Positions 54,379 to 63,749 of a DNA stretch of 64,000 nucleotides are shown in pieces. The stretch lies in the NCBI GenBank assembly GCA_947628615.1, contig CANRAO010000003.1:87662-151661 (forward strand). The letters are read 5' to 3'. The position numbers and the translations under genes are program-made. This DNA comes from an uncultured Clostridia bacterium. GTDB lineage: Bacteria > Bacillota > Clostridia > Oscillospirales > Ruminococcaceae. A model generated the notes under the pieces. It saw only the letters and a list, made by a program, of their open reading frames with translations. It was not told where the DNA came from and made no database searches. Every line of letters begins with the position of its first letter. Position 1 is the first letter of the stretch.

Positions 54379-55206
54379 ATGAATAACATAATAGGCAAGA
54401 ATATTTACGCTCTAAGAAAAAAACAAGGACTAACTCAGGAAAGGCTGGCAGAGCTTGTAAACGTATCGTTTCAGGCGGTTTCAAAATGGGAAAACGGGAT
54501 TTCAGCTCCTGATGTTTCTGTTCTTCCACTGCTTGCAAATGCCCTGCGGTGCGATATTGATTCTCTTATGGGCTATGCTGCAGAGCAAAGAAAAATTACC
54601 GACTATGAGGAGCGTTACAAAAGTCGGGCCTACTACTGGGGAACTATGCCGTCTAATATGTGCTATGAGGTAATGAAACTTCTCCCTCCCCCGCTAAGAC
54701 TGCTTGATATTGCCTGCGGCGAGGGAAAGAATGCGGTGTTCTTTGCACGAAACGGCTACAGCGTTACTGCATTTGACGCGGCGGAATCAGGACTTGAAAA
54801 AGCAAGGCGTCTTGCTGACGAAATGAACACTGAGGTCAATTTCTTCCGTGCGGATATGCTTGATTTTAGGCTTGAAAGCGAATTTGATATTATATTCTGT
54901 TCAGGTGCATTGCATTATATTCCGCCTAAGCTGAGAACTGAAATTCTTGAAAACTATAAACAGCACACATCAAACGGCGGACTTCACGCTATGAATGTTT
55001 TTGTAGAAAAACCGTTTATTGAGCGTCCTTCAGACAAGGAAACCTCTGCTACTAAATGGAGCTCAGGTGAGCTTTTTACACACTATACGGATTGGCGTAT
55101 TGAGTTTTGCAGTGAAAGGATTTTTGACTGCAACAGCGGCGGTGTTCCGCATAAGCACTGTATGGATACACTTTTAGCTGTAAAACAAACAGATAAATTG
55201 CGTTGA
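54379..55206 (+). CDS. XRE HTH fused to a SAM methyltransferase
   Basis: A 275-aa fusion. Residues 3-60 are an XRE helix-turn-helix (LRKKQGLTQERLAELVNVSFQAVSKWENG). Residues 85-270 are a class I methyltransferase of the TehB type (LLDIACGEGKNAVFFARNGYSVTAFD, FCSGALHYIPP). The start at 54379 follows AGAAAGGA; an earlier open frame is ignored. Tellurite-resistance-like proteins with an N-terminal HTH exist in Clostridia, but the substrate here is unknown. It interrupts the purine genes between purE and purC. Confidence 0.85.
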   Translation: MNNIIGKNIYALRKKQGLTQERLAELVNVSFQAVSKWENGISAPDVSVLPLLANALRCDIDSLMGYAAEQRKITDYEERYKSRAYYWGTMPSNMCYEVMKLLPPPLRLLDIACGEGKNAVFFARNGYSVTAFDAAESGLEKARRLADEMNTEVNFFRADMLDFRLESEFDIIFCSGALHYIPPKLRTEILENYKQHTSNGGLHAMNVFVEKPFIERPSDKETSATKWSSGELFTHYTDWRIEFCSERIFDCNSGGVPHKHCMDTLLAVKQTDKLR

Positions 55207-55275
55207 CGCTCTTAACATAAGGTAAAATATTATTTCAGAAAAACTGAAAATTTTATAATACAGGAGGAAACTGAT

Positions 55276-55995
55276 ATGGAAAACATTATTAAAGGCGAAC
55301 AGCTTTATGAAGGAAAGGCAAAGAAGGTCTATGCCACAAATGATCCTGACCTGGTTATCGTTGACTATAAAGACGACGCTACCGCATTCAACGGTGAAAA
55401 GAAAGGTACTATTGCCGGCAAAGGCTCTATCAATAACAGAATGACAAATTTTATGTTCAAGCTGTTAGAAAAAGAAGGTATTCCCACTCACTTGGTTGAA
55501 GAGATAAACGACCGTGAAACTATAGTAAAAAAGGTTGAAATAGTGCCTCTCGAGGTTATTGTTAGAAATGTTGCGGCAGGAAGCTTTTCAAAGAAGTTAG
55601 GCATTGCAGAGGGTACTCCTCTTAAAACACCTACATTGGAGTTCAGCTATAAAAACGATGATCTGGGAGACCCCTTTATTAACAAATATTATGCTCTCGG
55701 TCTTGACCTTGCAACCGAAGAGGAAATTGAAACTATAACTAAGTATGCGTTTAAGGTAAACGATTTTATGCTTAAGTTCTTCAAAGAGCTTAATATCGAC
55801 CTTATTGACTTTAAAATTGAATTCGGCAGATTTCACAACGAGATCATTCTCGCTGACGAGATTTCGCCTGACACCTGCCGTTTCTGGGATTCTAAAACCC
55901 ACGAAAAGCTGGATAAAGACCGCTTCCGCAGAGATATGGGCGGCGTAGAAGATGCTTATCAGGAAATTATGAGACGACTAGAGGCTAGAGGTTAG
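55276..55995 (+). CDS. purC: SAICAR synthetase
   Basis: Joins CAIR and aspartate with ATP. The 239-aa protein has [28 protein letters not shown], the [19 protein letters not shown] motif and [24 protein letters not shown] ribosome site precedes the ATG. The stop lies in a GAGGCTAGAGGTTAGAGATTAG low-complexity tract. Confidence 0.97.
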   Translation: MENIIKGEQLYEGKAKKVYATNDPDLVIVDYKDDATAFNGEKKGTIAGKGSINNRMTNFMFKLLEKEGIPTHLVEEINDRETIVKKVEIVPLEVIVRNVAAGSFSKKLGIAEGTPLKTPTLEFSYKNDDLGDPFINKYYALGLDLATEEEIETITKYAFKVNDFMLKFFKELNIDLIDFKIEFGRFHNEIILADEISPDTCRFWDSKTHEKLDKDRFRRDMGGVEDAYQEIMRRLEARG

Positions 55996-56110
55996 AGATT
56001 AGAAGTAAAGAGTTAGAAGTTAGAGGTTAGAGGTTAGATAACAGTAAATGAAATAATAAGGTCTTGTATCTTGCTTCTTGCATATTGCATCTTGCTTCTT
56101 GCATCTAATA

Positions 56111-56446
56111 GGCGGAAGAACCACTGGCGGCTCGCCAATATCACATCTTGTTTCTTACATAAACGTGCTAGTCCGCCGTTACTCAATGTCATACATTAAT
56201 AAGATTATAATAGGCGGAAGAACCACTGGCGGCTCGCCAATATTACATCTTGTTTCTTACATAAACGTGCTAGTCCGCCGTTACTCAATGTCATACATTA
56301 ATAAAATTATAATAGGCGGAAGAACCACTGGCGGCTCGCCAATACTAAATCTTGTTTCTTACATAAAAGTGCTAGTCCGCCGTTACTCAATGTCATACAT
56401 TAATAAAATTATAATAGGCGGAAGAACCACTGGCGGCTCGCCAGTT
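56111..56446 (+). repeat. Tandem array of palindromic repeat, 102-bp unit
   Basis: Units start at 56111, 56213, 56315 and 56417 (GGCGGAAGAACC), exactly 102 bp apart; the last is partial. Each has GGCGGAAGAACCACTGGCGG, CTCGCCA, a variable TATTACATCTTG tract, CTAGTCCGCCGTTACTC and TACATTAATAA. 102 is a multiple of three, so one frame stays open through the array. Confidence 0.92.
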
Positions 56447-56465
56447 GAGGAAGGAATGATAATAC

Positions 56466-57911
56466 TTGAAAAAAGGCTTGCACGAGGAGTGCGGTGTATT
56501 CGGTATATACTCAAACGAAACAACCGACGTAGCGTCATCTGTATATATAGGTCTTTATGCCCTTCAGCACAGAGGACAGGAAAGCTGCGGAATCGTTGTA
56601 AATGACGACGGACTTTTTCACTACCACAGAGACTTAGGTCTTGTTCACGAGGTTTTTAATCAGGAAAACCTTTCAAAACTGGGAAACGGTCAAATAGCTA
56701 TAGGACACGTTAGATATTCAACTACCGGAAACTCAAACCGTTCAAATGCACAGCCGTTGGTTGTTCGTCATATTAAAGGTCCTATGTCAATCGCTCATAA
56801 CGGAAATCTAGTCAACGCTTCTCAGCTTAGACAGGAATATGAATTAAAAGGTGCGATCTTTCACAACACAAATGATACAGAAGTTATCTCTTATGCGATA
56901 ACCGAGCAGCGTCTTGTCTGCGGTTCTATTGAGAAATCTGTTGAAAAAGCAATGTATAAGATAAAGGGTGCATACTCCATTTTAGTTATGTCCCCTACCA
57001 AGCTTATTGCGGCTCGTGACCCTAACGGCTTTCGTCCGCTGTGTTTGGGAAAGACCTCAAACGGTTATGTGGTTTCTTCAGAATCCTGCGCTTTTGAAAG
57101 TATGGGTGCTAAATTTATTCGCGATATAAAACCAGGAGAGATAGTTGTAATTGATAAAAAGGGTATGAGAAGTATTGAGACACATTGCGGAAACAAAGGA
57201 ACTATCTGCGTTTTTGAATACGTCTACTTTGCACGACCCGATTCAGTTATTGAGGGCTCAAGCGTTCACAAGGCAAGACTTCGTGCCGGAAAATTTCTCT
57301 GGCAGGAGCACCCCTGCGACGCCGATGTAGTTATAGGCGTTCCCGATTCGGGAATTGACGCAGCTCTTGGCTTTGCAAACGCAAGCGGTATTCCCTACGG
57401 CGTAGGTTTTATCAAAAACAGATATATAGGCAGAACCTTTATTCAGCCTACCCAGCTTGAGAGAACAAACTCTGTAAAGATAAAGCTGAACGTAATATCA
57501 AACACTGTAAAAGACAAGCGTGTTGTTATGATAGACGACAGCATCGTAAGAGGTACTACTATGCGCAGAATTGTAAACCTTCTAAGAGACGCAGGAGCAA
57601 AAGAAGTTCACGTCAGAGTTTCTTGTCCGCCGTTTATAGCACCCTGCTATTTCGGTACTGATATTGACAGCAAGGAAAATCTCATTGCTTGCCAGAAAAA
57701 ATCAATTGACGAAATTTGTGAAAGCATTGGCGCTGACAGCTTGGGATATCTCAGTGTTGAAAACGTCAAGAGGCTTGCCGGGATTTCGCACTGCGATTTT
57801 TGCGTGGGCTGCTTTAATGAAATGTATCCTATAGAAGTTCCTAAGGAAATGCCTAAAGATAAATTTGAGTCTAAGATCAATAACAATCAGCTTACGCTGA
57901 ATATTGAATAA
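56466..57911 (+). CDS. purF: Amidophosphoribosyltransferase PurF
   Basis: First enzyme of purine synthesis (glutamine + PRPP to phosphoribosylamine). TTG start: the protein begins MKKGLHEECGVFGIYSNE, so the catalytic Cys is residue 9 after a short propeptide. A GAGGAAGG ribosome site lies directly behind the ACTGGC/GCCAGT hairpin of the last array unit. Later motifs: GIVVNDDG, LYALQHRGQESCG, GHVRYSTTG, PDSGIDAALGFA, DDSIVRGTTMRRIV. A C-terminal Cys cluster (SHCDFCVGCF) fits an iron-sulfur type PurF. 481 aa. Confidence 0.96.
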   Translation: MKKGLHEECGVFGIYSNETTDVASSVYIGLYALQHRGQESCGIVVNDDGLFHYHRDLGLVHEVFNQENLSKLGNGQIAIGHVRYSTTGNSNRSNAQPLVVRHIKGPMSIAHNGNLVNASQLRQEYELKGAIFHNTNDTEVISYAITEQRLVCGSIEKSVEKAMYKIKGAYSILVMSPTKLIAARDPNGFRPLCLGKTSNGYVVSSESCAFESMGAKFIRDIKPGEIVVIDKKGMRSIETHCGNKGTICVFEYVYFARPDSVIEGSSVHKARLRAGKFLWQEHPCDADVVIGVPDSGIDAALGFANASGIPYGVGFIKNRYIGRTFIQPTQLERTNSVKIKLNVISNTVKDKRVVMIDDSIVRGTTMRRIVNLLRDAGAKEVHVRVSCPPFIAPCYFGTDIDSKENLIACQKKSIDEICESIGADSLGYLSVENVKRLAGISHCDFCVGCFNEMYPIEVPKEMPKDKFESKINNNQLTLNIE

Positions 57912-57933
57912 AACTAATGAGGTGCAATAAAAT

Positions 57934-58968
57934 ATGAAAAGTTATTCAAACAGTTATAAAGAAGCCGGCGTTGACGTAACAGCCGGTTACAAGGCTGTTG
58001 AGCTTATGAAACAGCACGTTGCAAAAACAATGACCTCTAACGTACTTTCCGGTCTTGGAGGATTCGGAGGTCTATATGAGCTTGACCTAACGGGTATAAA
58101 TAAGCCTGTTCTTGTTTCTGGAACGGACGGCGTGGGAACAAAACTGAAAATCGCCTTTTTAATGGATAAGCACAACACAGTCGGCATTGACTGCGTTGCT
58201 ATGTGTGTGAACGATATTATCTGCTGCGGAGCTAAGCCTCAGTTTTTTCTTGACTATATCGCAGTGGGCAAGAACATTCCCGAAAAGATTGCAGATATAG
58301 TTTCGGGAGTTTCAGAGGGATGTGTACAGTCGGGATGTGCTTTGATAGGCGGAGAAACCGCCGAAATGCCTGGTTTCTACTCTAAGGACGAATATGACCT
58401 TGCAGGATTCTCTGTTGGAATTGTAGACAAGGACAAAATTTTAAAGCCCGACACTCAGAAAGAGGGAGACATAATAATTGGTATTAAATCAAGCGGAGTT
58501 CACTCAAACGGATTTTCACTTGTTAGAAAGGTATTTTCAGTAAGTGAGTCAAACTTAGCAAGGCACGTAGGCGAACTTGGCGCAACTCTCGGCGATACTC
58601 TTTTAACGCCTACCAAAATCTACGTTAAAGCGATTATGAAAGCTATTTACGCCTGCACCATTAAGTCTATTTCACATATTACGGGCGGCGGTTTTTATGA
58701 GAATATCCCACGCTCGCTGCCAAACGGTATCTCTGCTAAAATTGAGAAGTCTGCAGTGCAGATACTTCCTATTTTTGAGGTCATCAAAGGTACAGGAAAA
58801 ATACCTGAAAGAGATATGTTCAACACATTCAATATGGGTGTTGGAATGACTGTTGTCGTCGATAAAACCGATGCAGACAAAGCTATTGAAGCTATAAATT
58901 CTGTTGGAGAAGAGGCATATGTCTTAGGCGAGCTTGTTAAAAGCGAAGAAGGAGTTATTATTGCATAA
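57934..58968 (+). CDS. purM: Phosphoribosylformylglycinamidine cyclo-ligase
   Basis: AIR synthetase, 344 aa. [14 protein letters not shown] at the start, [64 protein letters not shown] and [15 protein letters not shown] are diagnostic. It lies 22 bp after purF and 64 bp before purN. Confidence 0.97.
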   Translation: MKSYSNSYKEAGVDVTAGYKAVELMKQHVAKTMTSNVLSGLGGFGGLYELDLTGINKPVLVSGTDGVGTKLKIAFLMDKHNTVGIDCVAMCVNDIICCGAKPQFFLDYIAVGKNIPEKIADIVSGVSEGCVQSGCALIGGETAEMPGFYSKDEYDLAGFSVGIVDKDKILKPDTQKEGDIIIGIKSSGVHSNGFSLVRKVFSVSESNLARHVGELGATLGDTLLTPTKIYVKAIMKAIYACTIKSISHITGGGFYENIPRSLPNGISAKIEKSAVQILPIFEVIKGTGKIPERDMFNTFNMGVGMTVVVDKTDADKAIEAINSVGEEAYVLGELVKSEEGVIIA

Positions 58969-59032
58969 CAGCAAATTTACTTCTTGCATCTAGTTTCTTG
59001 CCTCTTGCTTCTGAAAGGACATGTGATAAAAT

Positions 59033-59659
59033 ATGAAGAACATCGCAGTATTAGTTTCCGGCGGAGGAACTAATCTTCAGGCACTTATTGACGCTCAAAA
59101 CAGCGGAATTATCAAAAACGGAAAGATAACCTGTGTTATTTCCTCAAAGCCCGACGCTTATGCACTTGAAAGGGCTAAGCAAAATGATATTCCCACAAGG
59201 ATTATTCCCAGAAAGGAATACAACAGCGTAAGCGATTATACAAAAGCTGTAACCGACGCTCTTATTGAGATAAAAGCAGATCTTGTAGTATATGCAGGTT
59301 TTATGACTATCTTAGACGAAAAGATAGTAAAGGCGTTTCCTAACAGAATGATGAATGTTCACCCATCGCTTATCCCCTCTTTCTGCGGAAAAGGTTATTA
59401 CGGTCTTCATGTTCACGAGGAGGTATTGAAAAAAGGTGTTAAGCTGACAGGTGCAACAATTCATTTCGTTACAGAAGAATGCGACGGAGGTCCTATAATC
59501 CTGCAAAAGGCTGTTGAGGTAAAAAACAACGACACTCCTGAAACACTTCAGAAAAGAGTTATGGAAGAAGCTGAGTGGGTAATACTTCCTCAAGCTGTAT
59601 CACTGTTCTGTGAGGATAAAATAGAAGTTAAAGACAATAAAGCGTATGTCTTTAATTGA
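59033..59659 (+). CDS. purN: Phosphoribosylglycinamide formyltransferase
   Basis: 10-formyl-THF-dependent GAR transformylase, 208 aa. LVSGGGTNLQALIDAQ, AGFMTILDEKIV, NVHPSLIPSFCGKGYYG and HFVTEECDGGPII carry the catalytic Asn-His-Asp set. A TTCTTGC-type tract fills the upstream spacer. Confidence 0.96.
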   Translation: MKNIAVLVSGGGTNLQALIDAQNSGIIKNGKITCVISSKPDAYALERAKQNDIPTRIIPRKEYNSVSDYTKAVTDALIEIKADLVVYAGFMTILDEKIVKAFPNRMMNVHPSLIPSFCGKGYYGLHVHEEVLKKGVKLTGATIHFVTEECDGGPIILQKAVEVKNNDTPETLQKRVMEEAEWVILPQAVSLFCEDKIEVKDNKAYVFN

Positions 59660-59682
59660 TCATTATATTAGGAGGTACAGAT

Positions 59683-60402
59683 ATGAAAACAATCGACATT
59701 TATGAAGAACTTAAAAGCAATCCTTATCCCGGCAGAGGAATTATAATCGGAAAATCAGCCGACGGAAAGAACGCTGTTACTGCTTACTTCATTATGGGGC
59801 GCAGCATAAACTCAAGAAACAGAGTTTTCACCCAAACATCTGACGGAATAAAAACAGAGGCCTTTGACCCCACTCTGCTGACAGATCCGCATCTTATCAT
59901 ATACTCCCCTGTCAGAGTTCTGGGGAACAAAACAATTGTAACAAACGGCGACCAGACAGATACTATTTATGAACTTATGGATAAGCAGCAGACATTTGAA
60001 CAGGCTCTGCGTACCCGTGAATTCGAGGACGACGCCCCGAATTATACGCCTCGTATTTCAGGCATTATGCACATTGAGGAGGATACATACAACTATGCTA
60101 TGTCTATTCTGAAATCGGCAAGCGGAAATCCTGATTCATGCGAAAGATTTACCTATTCATACACAAATCCTATTAACGGCGAAGGCAGATTTATCCACAC
60201 TTATATGGGCGACGGCGATCCGCTTCCCAGCTTTGAGGGCGAACCAAAGAAAATCTCTGTACCGAATGATATAAACGAGTTTTCTAATGCTCTTTGGAAC
60301 AGCTTAAATGAGGACAATAAGGTTTCTCTTTTTGTAAGGTATATTGACCTTAAAACAAAAAAGTATGAAACTGTAATTATAAATAAAAATAAGAAGCAGT
60401 AA
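59683..60402 (+). CDS. purO: IMP cyclohydrolase, PurO type
   Basis: Closes FAICAR to IMP. The 239-aa protein is of the archaeal-type PurO family, not the PurH N-terminal domain: NPYPGRGIIIGKSADGKNAVTAYFIMGRSINSRNR, VYSPVRV-like IIYSPVRVLGN and NGDQTDTIYE. The ATG at 59683 follows TAGGAGG. It is paired with a separate AICAR transformylase, so the two PurH activities are on different proteins here. Confidence 0.92.
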   Translation: MKTIDIYEELKSNPYPGRGIIIGKSADGKNAVTAYFIMGRSINSRNRVFTQTSDGIKTEAFDPTLLTDPHLIIYSPVRVLGNKTIVTNGDQTDTIYELMDKQQTFEQALRTREFEDDAPNYTPRISGIMHIEEDTYNYAMSILKSASGNPDSCERFTYSYTNPINGEGRFIHTYMGDGDPLPSFEGEPKKISVPNDINEFSNALWNSLNEDNKVSLFVRYIDLKTKKYETVIINKNKKQ

Positions 60403-60467
60403 ATAAATATTTTAAATAAAAATTGAGAGGAGGAAATGCTCCCTAACATAAAGGAGCATAATTTAAA

Positions 60468-61652
60468 ATGAGTATTGAGATGCAACTGAAATACGGCTGT
60501 AATCCAAATCAAAAGCCGTCAAAAGTCTATATGTCAAACGGAAGCGAACTTCCGATAACCGTTTTAAACGGAAAACCGGGTTATATCAATTTGCTTGACG
60601 CATTTAACGGCTGGCAGCTTGTCAAGGAGCTTAAAAAGGCAACAGGTATGTGTGCGGCAACATCATTCAAGCATGTCTCCCCTGCCGGAGCAGCCGTAGG
60701 CAAACCCCTTTCAGACACGCTTAAAAAAATTTACTGGGTCGATGATTTAGGTGAGCTTTCACCTATGGCGTGCGCTTATGCAAGAGCCAGAGGTGCAGAC
60801 AGAATGTCTTCATACGGTGATTTTATCGCTCTATCAGATGAATGCGACGTATGTACTGCAAAAATGATTCAGCGAGAAGTATCCGACGGTATTATCGCTC
60901 CGTCATATTCAGACGAGGCTTTGGAAATTCTAAAAAGCAAGAGAAAAGGAACCTATAATATCATTCAGATCGATGAAGATTACACTCCTGACCCTATAGA
61001 AACAAAACAGGTTTACGGAGTTACATTCGAGCAGGGCAGAAACGAGCTTGAAATAAACACTGCTTTGCTTGAACAAAATATTCCTACAGAAAACAAGAAC
61101 ATCCCTGATGATAAGAAAATTGACCTGCTTATTTCTCTTATTACACTTAAATACACACAGTCAAACAGCGTATGCTATGTTAAAGACGGTCAGGCAATAG
61201 GAATCGGTGCAGGTCAGCAGTCAAGAATTCACTGCACAAGACTTGCTGGAAATAAGGCTGATGTTTGGTGGCTTCGTCAGGCACCTCAGGTACTCAATCT
61301 TGACTTCAAAGACGACATAAGACGACCGGACAGAGACAACGCCATAGACGTTTATATTTCTGACGAGTATGAAGATGTTTTAGCTGAGGGAGTTTGGCAG
61401 AACACCTTCAAGACAAAGCCCCCCGTATTCACAAATGAGGAGAAAAAGGCTTGGATAGCAAAAAATACCGATGTTTGTCTCGGATCTGACGCTTTCTTCC
61501 CGTTTGGTGATAATATCGAACGAGCAAGAAAAAGCGGTGTAGCTTATATTGCCGAGCCGGGAGGCTCTATCAGAGACGACAATGTTATTGAGACCTGCAA
61601 CAAGTATAATATAGCAATGAGCTTTACAGGGATAAGATTGTTCCATCACTGA
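60468..61652 (+). CDS. Stand-alone AICAR transformylase
   Basis: A 394-aa protein corresponding to the C-terminal domain of PurH. LKYGCNPNQKPSKVY, TSFKHVSPAGAAVG, ARARGADRMSSYGDFIALS, YTQSNSVCYVKDGQAIGIGAGQQSRIHCTRLAG and GSDAFFPFGDNIERA are typical of the formyltransferase. The IMP cyclohydrolase domain of PurH is missing and is replaced by the neighbouring purO gene. GAGGAGGAAA occurs upstream, with an AAGGAG closer to the ATG. Confidence 0.94.
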   Translation: MSIEMQLKYGCNPNQKPSKVYMSNGSELPITVLNGKPGYINLLDAFNGWQLVKELKKATGMCAATSFKHVSPAGAAVGKPLSDTLKKIYWVDDLGELSPMACAYARARGADRMSSYGDFIALSDECDVCTAKMIQREVSDGIIAPSYSDEALEILKSKRKGTYNIIQIDEDYTPDPIETKQVYGVTFEQGRNELEINTALLEQNIPTENKNIPDDKKIDLLISLITLKYTQSNSVCYVKDGQAIGIGAGQQSRIHCTRLAGNKADVWWLRQAPQVLNLDFKDDIRRPDRDNAIDVYISDEYEDVLAEGVWQNTFKTKPPVFTNEEKKAWIAKNTDVCLGSDAFFPFGDNIERARKSGVAYIAEPGGSIRDDNVIETCNKYNIAMSFTGIRLFHH

Positions 61653-61747
61653 TAATGGGTTAGCAGTAATATTTAAGTATAGATTTGTTTCACGAATTTT
61701 TTGGCAATTAAACGCAATGTTTTTGAAAACCATAAAATAAGGAGATT

Positions 61748-62344
61748 ATGATGATGAAAAATTTAAGGAAATTATCAGCATTTGCTGTAATTTTAATTTT
61801 GATTTTCAGTTTTTCAGGCTGTGGATCTATAGATGATTCAAAAGTTTCTTCAAATTCAGCTACAGATGCGTCAAGCAAAACATACGGAAATTTTGAAAAC
61901 GGCATCTTTTCAACTGATAAATATTCTATTGAGCTCGGATCCGGTTGGGTTCAGGACGATTCGACTTCGGATTTAGAAGTCGCTGTATTTACCAGAGATA
62001 GCAGTTCTAATTCATACAGCAGCATAAATATACGTGAAGAACATCGCGATGAAAATGCTGAACAAATAGATGTTGATGAATATATGGAAACTGCAATTGC
62101 TCAGTATAATTCGATGCAAGACTATGAAGTTAAAAATTCAAAGAATGTTAAAATTGATGGCAGAGACGCATTTGAACTCTATATCAACTTGAAAACCAGT
62201 TCACAAACAATGAAGATGATTCAATGCTATATTGTGAACGGCACAGACATTTATACTTACACGTTTTTAACTTCTTCTGATGAATATAAAGAAGAAAAAT
62301 CTAATGCTGAAAAAATTATAAAAACCTTTAAATTCAAACAGTAG
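61748..62344 (+). CDS. Lipoprotein of PsbP/DUF1795-like type
   Basis: A 198-aa lipoprotein (lipobox FSGC, Cys25 from the first Met). The start may be any of three tandem ATG codons; the one at 61754 has the best distance from GGAG. After a Ser/Asp-rich linker the domain has YSIELGSGWVQD and a central VDEYMETAIAQYNSMQDYEV, with beta-rich C-terminal part. This resembles PsbP-like surface proteins, function unknown. It lies between two purine genes without an obvious metabolic link. Confidence 0.75.
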   Translation: MMMKNLRKLSAFAVILILIFSFSGCGSIDDSKVSSNSATDASSKTYGNFENGIFSTDKYSIELGSGWVQDDSTSDLEVAVFTRDSSSNSYSSINIREEHRDENAEQIDVDEYMETAIAQYNSMQDYEVKNSKNVKIDGRDAFELYINLKTSSQTMKMIQCYIVNGTDIYTYTFLTSSDEYKEEKSNAEKIIKTFKFKQ

Positions 62345-62393
62345 TTATAAATCTACATCAAATGCACATATTTTTTACAAAGGAGAAATTGCA

Positions 62394-63749
62394 ATGAACA
62401 TTTTAGTAGTAGGCGGAGGCGGAAGAGAGCACGCAATTATTATGAAGCTATCCAAATCTTCCAGAGTTGAAAAGCTGTACTGCACACCCGGCAACGGCGG
62501 TATATCAAAATATGCCGAATGTTTTGATGTCGGTGCCTGCGATATTGAAGGCGTTGTTGCACTTGCTAAAAAACTCGCAGTTGATATGGTTGTTGTTGCA
62601 CCTGACGATCCTCTTGTTCTAGGTATGGTAGACGCACTTCAGGCAGAAGGATTTATGACCTTCGGGCCTAAAAAGGCAGCAGCGTTTATTGAAGGCTCTA
62701 AGGTATTCTCAAAACAGCTTATGAAAAAGTACAACATTCCAACTGCTGAATATGAAGTTTTTACTGACAGTCAATCGGCAATAGATTACATCAAAGAAAA
62801 AAATACCTACCCTACTGTTGTCAAGGCTGACGGTCTTGCTCTTGGAAAGGGAGTTATTATCGCAGAAAACGAAACTCAGGCTGTTGACGCTGTAAACTCA
62901 ATTATGAACGATAAAATATTCGGCGAAAGCGGCTCTCAGCTTGTTGTTGAAGAATTTTTAACCGGTCCTGAGGTCTCAGTCTTGTCGTTCACCGACGGAA
63001 AAACTATTGTTCCTATGATCTCATCTATGGATCACAAACGTGCATTAGACGGAGACAAGGGTCTTAACACAGGCGGAATGGGAACTGTCGCACCTAACCC
63101 ATACTACACAGAAGACGTTGCAAAGGAATGTATGGAGAAAATCTTTCTTCCTACAATAAATGCTATGAATGCAGAAGGCAGAACCTTTGAAGGCTGCTTA
63201 TACTTCGGTCTTATGCTAACAAAAAACGGTCCTAAGGTTATTGAATACAACTGCCGTTTCGGCGATCCCGAAACACAAGTTGTTCTGCCTATGCTTGAGG
63301 GTGATTTATGCGAAATCTTTGAAGCTGTTTACAATCATGAGCTAGACAAGGTTTCTATCGACTGGAAACAGGGCTTTTGCACCTGCGTTGTTATGGCAAG
63401 CGGCGGCTATCCGAAATCTTACCCGAAGGGTCTTGAAATTTCAGGTCTTGACAGCAGCGGACAGGTTGAAAACGCTTTTGTTTACCATGCAGGCACAAAG
63501 CTCGACAACGGTGTTTTCAAAACAAACGGAGGTCGGGTTCTGGGCGTGACCTGCAATGCTTTAACACTTCAAGGCGCGCTTGACAAGTCTTACTCTGCTG
63601 TTTCAAAAATTAAGTGGGAAAATGTCCACGTTAGAACTGACATAGGAAAACGTGCTTTAGAGGCACTAGACAATGATCCTCTCGCCCTCCACTACAAGGA
63701 CGATATGGAGGATTACATTGAAGAAAACGGAGTTTACCTCCGCCAATAG
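62394..63749 (+). CDS. purD: Phosphoribosylamine-glycine ligase
   Basis: GAR synthetase of the ATP-grasp family, 451 aa, slightly longer than usual. MNILVVGGGGREHAIIMKL, VVVAPDDPLVLGMVDALQ, VVKADGLALGKGVIIAE, EEFLTGPEVSVLSF, NTGGMGTVAP and FGDPETQVVLP are typical. The stop codon is directly followed by the GCAACGGTGACGTTGC hairpin. Confidence 0.96.
   Translation: MNILVVGGGGREHAIIMKLSKSSRVEKLYCTPGNGGISKYAECFDVGACDIEGVVALAKKLAVDMVVVAPDDPLVLGMVDALQAEGFMTFGPKKAAAFIEGSKVFSKQLMKKYNIPTAEYEVFTDSQSAIDYIKEKNTYPTVVKADGLALGKGVIIAENETQAVDAVNSIMNDKIFGESGSQLVVEEFLTGPEVSVLSFTDGKTIVPMISSMDHKRALDGDKGLNTGGMGTVAPNPYYTEDVAKECMEKIFLPTINAMNAEGRTFEGCLYFGLMLTKNGPKVIEYNCRFGDPETQVVLPMLEGDLCEIFEAVYNHELDKVSIDWKQGFCTCVVMASGGYPKSYPKGLEISGLDSSGQVENAFVYHAGTKLDNGVFKTNGGRVLGVTCNALTLQGALDKSYSAVSKIKWENVHVRTDIGKRALEALDNDPLALHYKDDMEDYIEENGVYLRQ

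Noticed and set aside
56111..56446. CRISPR-like regular repeats
   Set aside because: Whole 102-bp units repeat with no unique spacers, and no cas genes are present. The same holds for the arrays at 34155 and 63750.
56078..56605. 175-codon open frame with 34-residue repeats
   Set aside because: It is an open frame through a 102-bp DNA repeat array and runs out of frame into purF. The repeat family is non-coding elsewhere, and no ribosome site precedes it.
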